64,000 nt of DNA from Cellulomonas sp. P24 (GTDB taxonomy: Bacteria > Actinomycetota > Actinomycetes > Actinomycetales > Cellulomonadaceae): assembly GCF_024704385.1 (NCBI RefSeq), contig NZ_JAJDFX010000002.1, positions 2,480,001 through 2,544,000 on the forward strand, written 5' to 3'. Both the position numbers and the translations under genes were made by a program. The notes under the pieces were generated by a model that was not told the DNA's origin, made no database searches, and worked only from the letters and a program-made list of their open reading frames with translations. Of this stretch, positions 62,024 to 64,000 are shown in pieces; positions within the stretch are counted from its first letter, which is position 1, and each line of letters begins with the position of its first letter.

Positions 62024-63412
62024 ATGACAGCCCATCGTGGGGACTTCCCCGCCGACTTCGCCTGGGGCACGGCCACGGCCTCCTACCAGATCGAGGGCGC
62101 CCCCGACGTCGACGGGAAGGGCCCGAGCATCTGGGACACGTTCACCCGGGTGCCCGGCGCCATCGCGGACGGCAGGACGGGGGACGTCGCCGACGACCAC
62201 TACCGCCGCTTCCGTGAGGACGTGGCGATCATGGCCGACCTCGGGGTCAACTCCTACCGGTTCTCGATCGCCTGGTCGCGCATCCAGGCCGACGGCACCG
62301 GCCCGGTCAACCCCGCAGGGATCGCCTTCTACCGAACCTTGGCCGAGGAGCTCCTCGGGCGCGGGATCACGCCCTACGCCACGCTGTACCACTGGGACCT
62401 CCCGCAGGCTCTCGAGGACCGTGGCGGGTGGCTCGAGCGCGACACCGCCGAGCGGTTCGGCGAGTACGCGGGACTCGTGGCGTCCGAGCTCGGTGACGTC
62501 GTCGGTGACTGGATCACGCTGAACGAGCCGTGGTGCTCCTCGTTCCTCTCCTACGCCGGCGGCATCCATGCGCCGGGTCGGACCGTGGGAGCGCACGCGG
62601 CGCGTGCCGCGCATCACCTGCTCCTCGGGCACGGGCGTGCAGTCCCGGCGATCCGTGCCGCGAGCCCGGAGGCGAAGGTCGGCATCACGCTCAACCTGTA
62701 CTCGATGCGGGCGGCCTCGGACAGCGCGGCGGACCGCGATGCCGAGCGTCGCATCGACGGTCTCGTCAACCGGTTCTTCCTGCAGCCCGTGCTGACCGGT
62801 GGCTACCCGCAGGACGTGCTCGCCGACCTGGGCGAGACGGAGTGGTTCGCCGAGCATGCGACGCGCGACGCGGCCGACGTCGCGACGCCGATCGACTTCC
62901 TCGGCATCAACTACTACAGCAGGCACGTCGTCGCCGACCCGCCGATCGGCGCCGAGGTCGTCGGGGAGCCGGCCGGACTCACGTATCCCGGCAGCGAGAG
63001 CGTGCTGTTCGTCGACACGGGGGCACCCCGGACCGCGATGGGCTGGCCGATCCATCCCGAGGGCATGGTCGACGTGCTCGAGATGGCTCACGCCTACCGT
63101 CCGGACCTGCCTCTGTACATCACGGAGAACGGCTCGGCGTATCCCGACACGGTCGTCGACGGCGAGGTCGAGGACGAGGCGCGGCGCCGCTACCTGGAGC
63201 AGCACGTCATGGCGTGCTCGGCGGCACTGCAGCAGGGGCTGCCGCTGAAGGGCTACTTCGCCTGGACGCTCATGGACAACTTCGAATGGGCGTGGGGCTA
63301 CTCGCGGCGGTTCGGCCTCGTGCACGTCGACTACTCGACCCAGAAGCGCACGCTCAAGCGGAGCGGGACGTGGTTCCGCAGCTTCCTGACCGGCTCCGGT
63401 GACGTCCGATGA
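62024..63412 (+). CDS. bglB: GH1 beta-glucosidase
   Basis: 462 residues. The acid/base glutamate is in DWITLNEPWCSSFLSYAGG and the nucleophile in LYITENGSAYPD. The N-terminal signature is FAWGTATASYQIEGAPD; the aglycone wall is FAWTLMDNFEWAWGYSRRFG. No signal peptide, so it is intracellular and hydrolyses imported beta-glucosides such as cellobiose. AAGGAGG upstream. The symbol is by family analogy. Confidence 0.95.
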   Translation: MTAHRGDFPADFAWGTATASYQIEGAPDVDGKGPSIWDTFTRVPGAIADGRTGDVADDHYRRFREDVAIMADLGVNSYRFSIAWSRIQADGTGPVNPAGIAFYRTLAEELLGRGITPYATLYHWDLPQALEDRGGWLERDTAERFGEYAGLVASELGDVVGDWITLNEPWCSSFLSYAGGIHAPGRTVGAHAARAAHHLLLGHGRAVPAIRAASPEAKVGITLNLYSMRAASDSAADRDAERRIDGLVNRFFLQPVLTGGYPQDVLADLGETEWFAEHATRDAADVATPIDFLGINYYSRHVVADPPIGAEVVGEPAGLTYPGSESVLFVDTGAPRTAMGWPIHPEGMVDVLEMAHAYRPDLPLYITENGSAYPDTVVDGEVEDEARRRYLEQHVMACSAALQQGLPLKGYFAWTLMDNFEWAWGYSRRFGLVHVDYSTQKRTLKRSGTWFRSFLTGSGDVR

Positions 63413-63480
63413 GCGACGACGAGTCGGGTGACGGAGAGGCGCGATCCGCGGCAGAGGCTCCGAGATACGCCGACAGAAGT

Positions 63481-63510
63481 TTGACTTTTGCATGGTCGCC
63501 GCGCAAAGAT
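63481..63510 (+). promoter_or_regulatory. promoter before the last gene, with shared motif
   Basis: TTGACT at 63481-63486, 18-base spacer, AAAGAT at 63505-63510. The -35 overlaps TGACTTTTGCAT (63482-63493), which matches the motif before the binding-protein gene at 55628. Confidence 0.5.
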
Positions 63511-63516
63511 GACGTC

Positions 63517-64000
63517 ATGCCTGACTCGCGGTCGACGGCGCCGACCTTCGGCGGCGTTCGCGCGCGCATGACGTCGTCGATGCGCTCAGGCATCATCGGG
63601 CTGGGATTCATCGGCGAGGTCCACGCCCGCGCCGTGCGCGCCGCCGGGGGCACCCTCGTGGCCGTGGCCGACGCGACCGCCGACGGCATCGAGGACTCGG
63701 CACAGCGGCTCGGCGCAGAGCGCGGGGCCGCCTCGGCCGAGGAGCTCGTGACCTCGCCCGACGTCGACGTCGTCCACATCTGCACGCCGAACCACCTGCA
63801 CGCGCCGTTGGCGCGACTGGCGCTCGAAGCCGGGAAGCACGTCATCTGCGAGAAGCCGTTGGCGACCACGGCCGCCGATGCGGCTGAGCTCGTCGAGCTG
63901 GCGCGCGTGGCCGGTGTGGTCGCGGCCGTGCCCTTCATCTACCGGTACTACCCGACGGTGCGCGAGGCCCGGGCGCGGGTGGCGTCGGGTGCAGGCGGCC
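63517..64000 (+). CDS. Gfo/Idh/MocA oxidoreductase, 3' end cut by window edge
   Basis: Open from ATG 63517 to the window end (161 codons visible). Rossmann start GIIGLGFIGEVHARAVRAAG, then VHICTPNHLHAPLARLALEA and the intact catalytic motif KHVICEKPLATTAADAAELV, unlike the lysine-less relative at 58990. The true start may be ATG 63568 or 63580, since the first 17-21 residues are low in family similarity. It is an NAD(P)-dependent sugar or inositol dehydrogenase, probably of the same glycoside pathway. Confidence 0.88.
   Translation, partial: MPDSRSTAPTFGGVRARMTSSMRSGIIGLGFIGEVHARAVRAAGGTLVAVADATADGIEDSAQRLGAERGAASAEELVTSPDVDVVHICTPNHLHAPLARLALEAGKHVICEKPLATTAADAAELVELARVAGVVAAVPFIYRYYPTVREARARVASGAGG

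Overview
The window is very GC-rich DNA from an actinobacterium. The gene content (BldC, DUF3073, a FadE/FabG4/HtdX-type fatty-acid cluster, F420-type DUF385 protein, SAM-IV riboswitch, GH127 and GH1 glycosidases, split PurS/PurQ/PurL) fits the Micrococcales, most likely Cellulomonadaceae or a close relative. The family placement is an inference.

Layout. 1-3.3 kb: end of purC, an amidohydrolase, purS and purQ. 3.3-9.1 kb: a two-domain GNAT protein, a lipoprotein plus PKD-type secreted protein, two small minus-strand genes, then a rhodanese-metZ operon on the minus strand. 9.1-11 kb: an intergenic region with two different SAM riboswitches facing away from each other, SAM-I for rhodanese-metZ and SAM-IV for a cysteine-desulfurase-like enzyme. 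11.1-14.5 kb: pstS-pstC-pstA with no pstB beside it. 14.5-16.9 kb: three poorly characterised genes. 17-24 kb: a fatty-acid degradation locus (thiolase, FabG4-type reductase and MaoC dehydratase on the minus strand; TetR regulator and acyl-CoA oxidase on the plus strand) resembling Mycobacterium Rv0241c-Rv0244c. 24-31.4 kb: DUF2804 protein, then purL, a sterol-carrier-like protein, purF and purM, in an order like the M. tuberculosis purine region. 31.5-36.3 kb: DUF3073, bldC, ada-alkA, ogt, two small envelope proteins and an SDR. 36.4-43 kb: an arabinoside-type locus (GH127, ABC importer, LacI regulator with a visible promoter/operator). 43.1-43.4 kb: tRNA-Phe, tRNA-Asp, tRNA-Glu. 43.6-48 kb: metallopeptidase, LLM oxidoreductase, galE, MscS channel, HesB-like protein. 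48.3-54.2 kb: a complete ABC importer fused operonically to a calcineurin-like phosphoesterase and preceded by tandem PHO-box-like heptamers. 54.4-64 kb: DUF385 and Excalibur proteins, then a sugar/glycoside locus (ABC importer without ATPase, two Gfo/Idh/MocA proteins, VOC protein, aldo/keto reductase, GH1 beta-glucosidase).

Two window-wide signals stand out. First, six genes are each broken by one missing base in a run of four or five C/G. Adding one base restores a full-length conserved protein in every case, so these look like homopolymer consensus errors rather than six independent pseudogenes. Second, a family of six 61-69 bp intergenic hairpins shares one core, with paired (compensatory) changes between the arms and one copy in the opposite orientation. 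It is a REP-like element family.

The best candidate for a little-described functional system is the 48.3-54.2 kb operon. I read it as phosphate-controlled uptake of a phosphoester, followed by cleavage in the cytoplasm.
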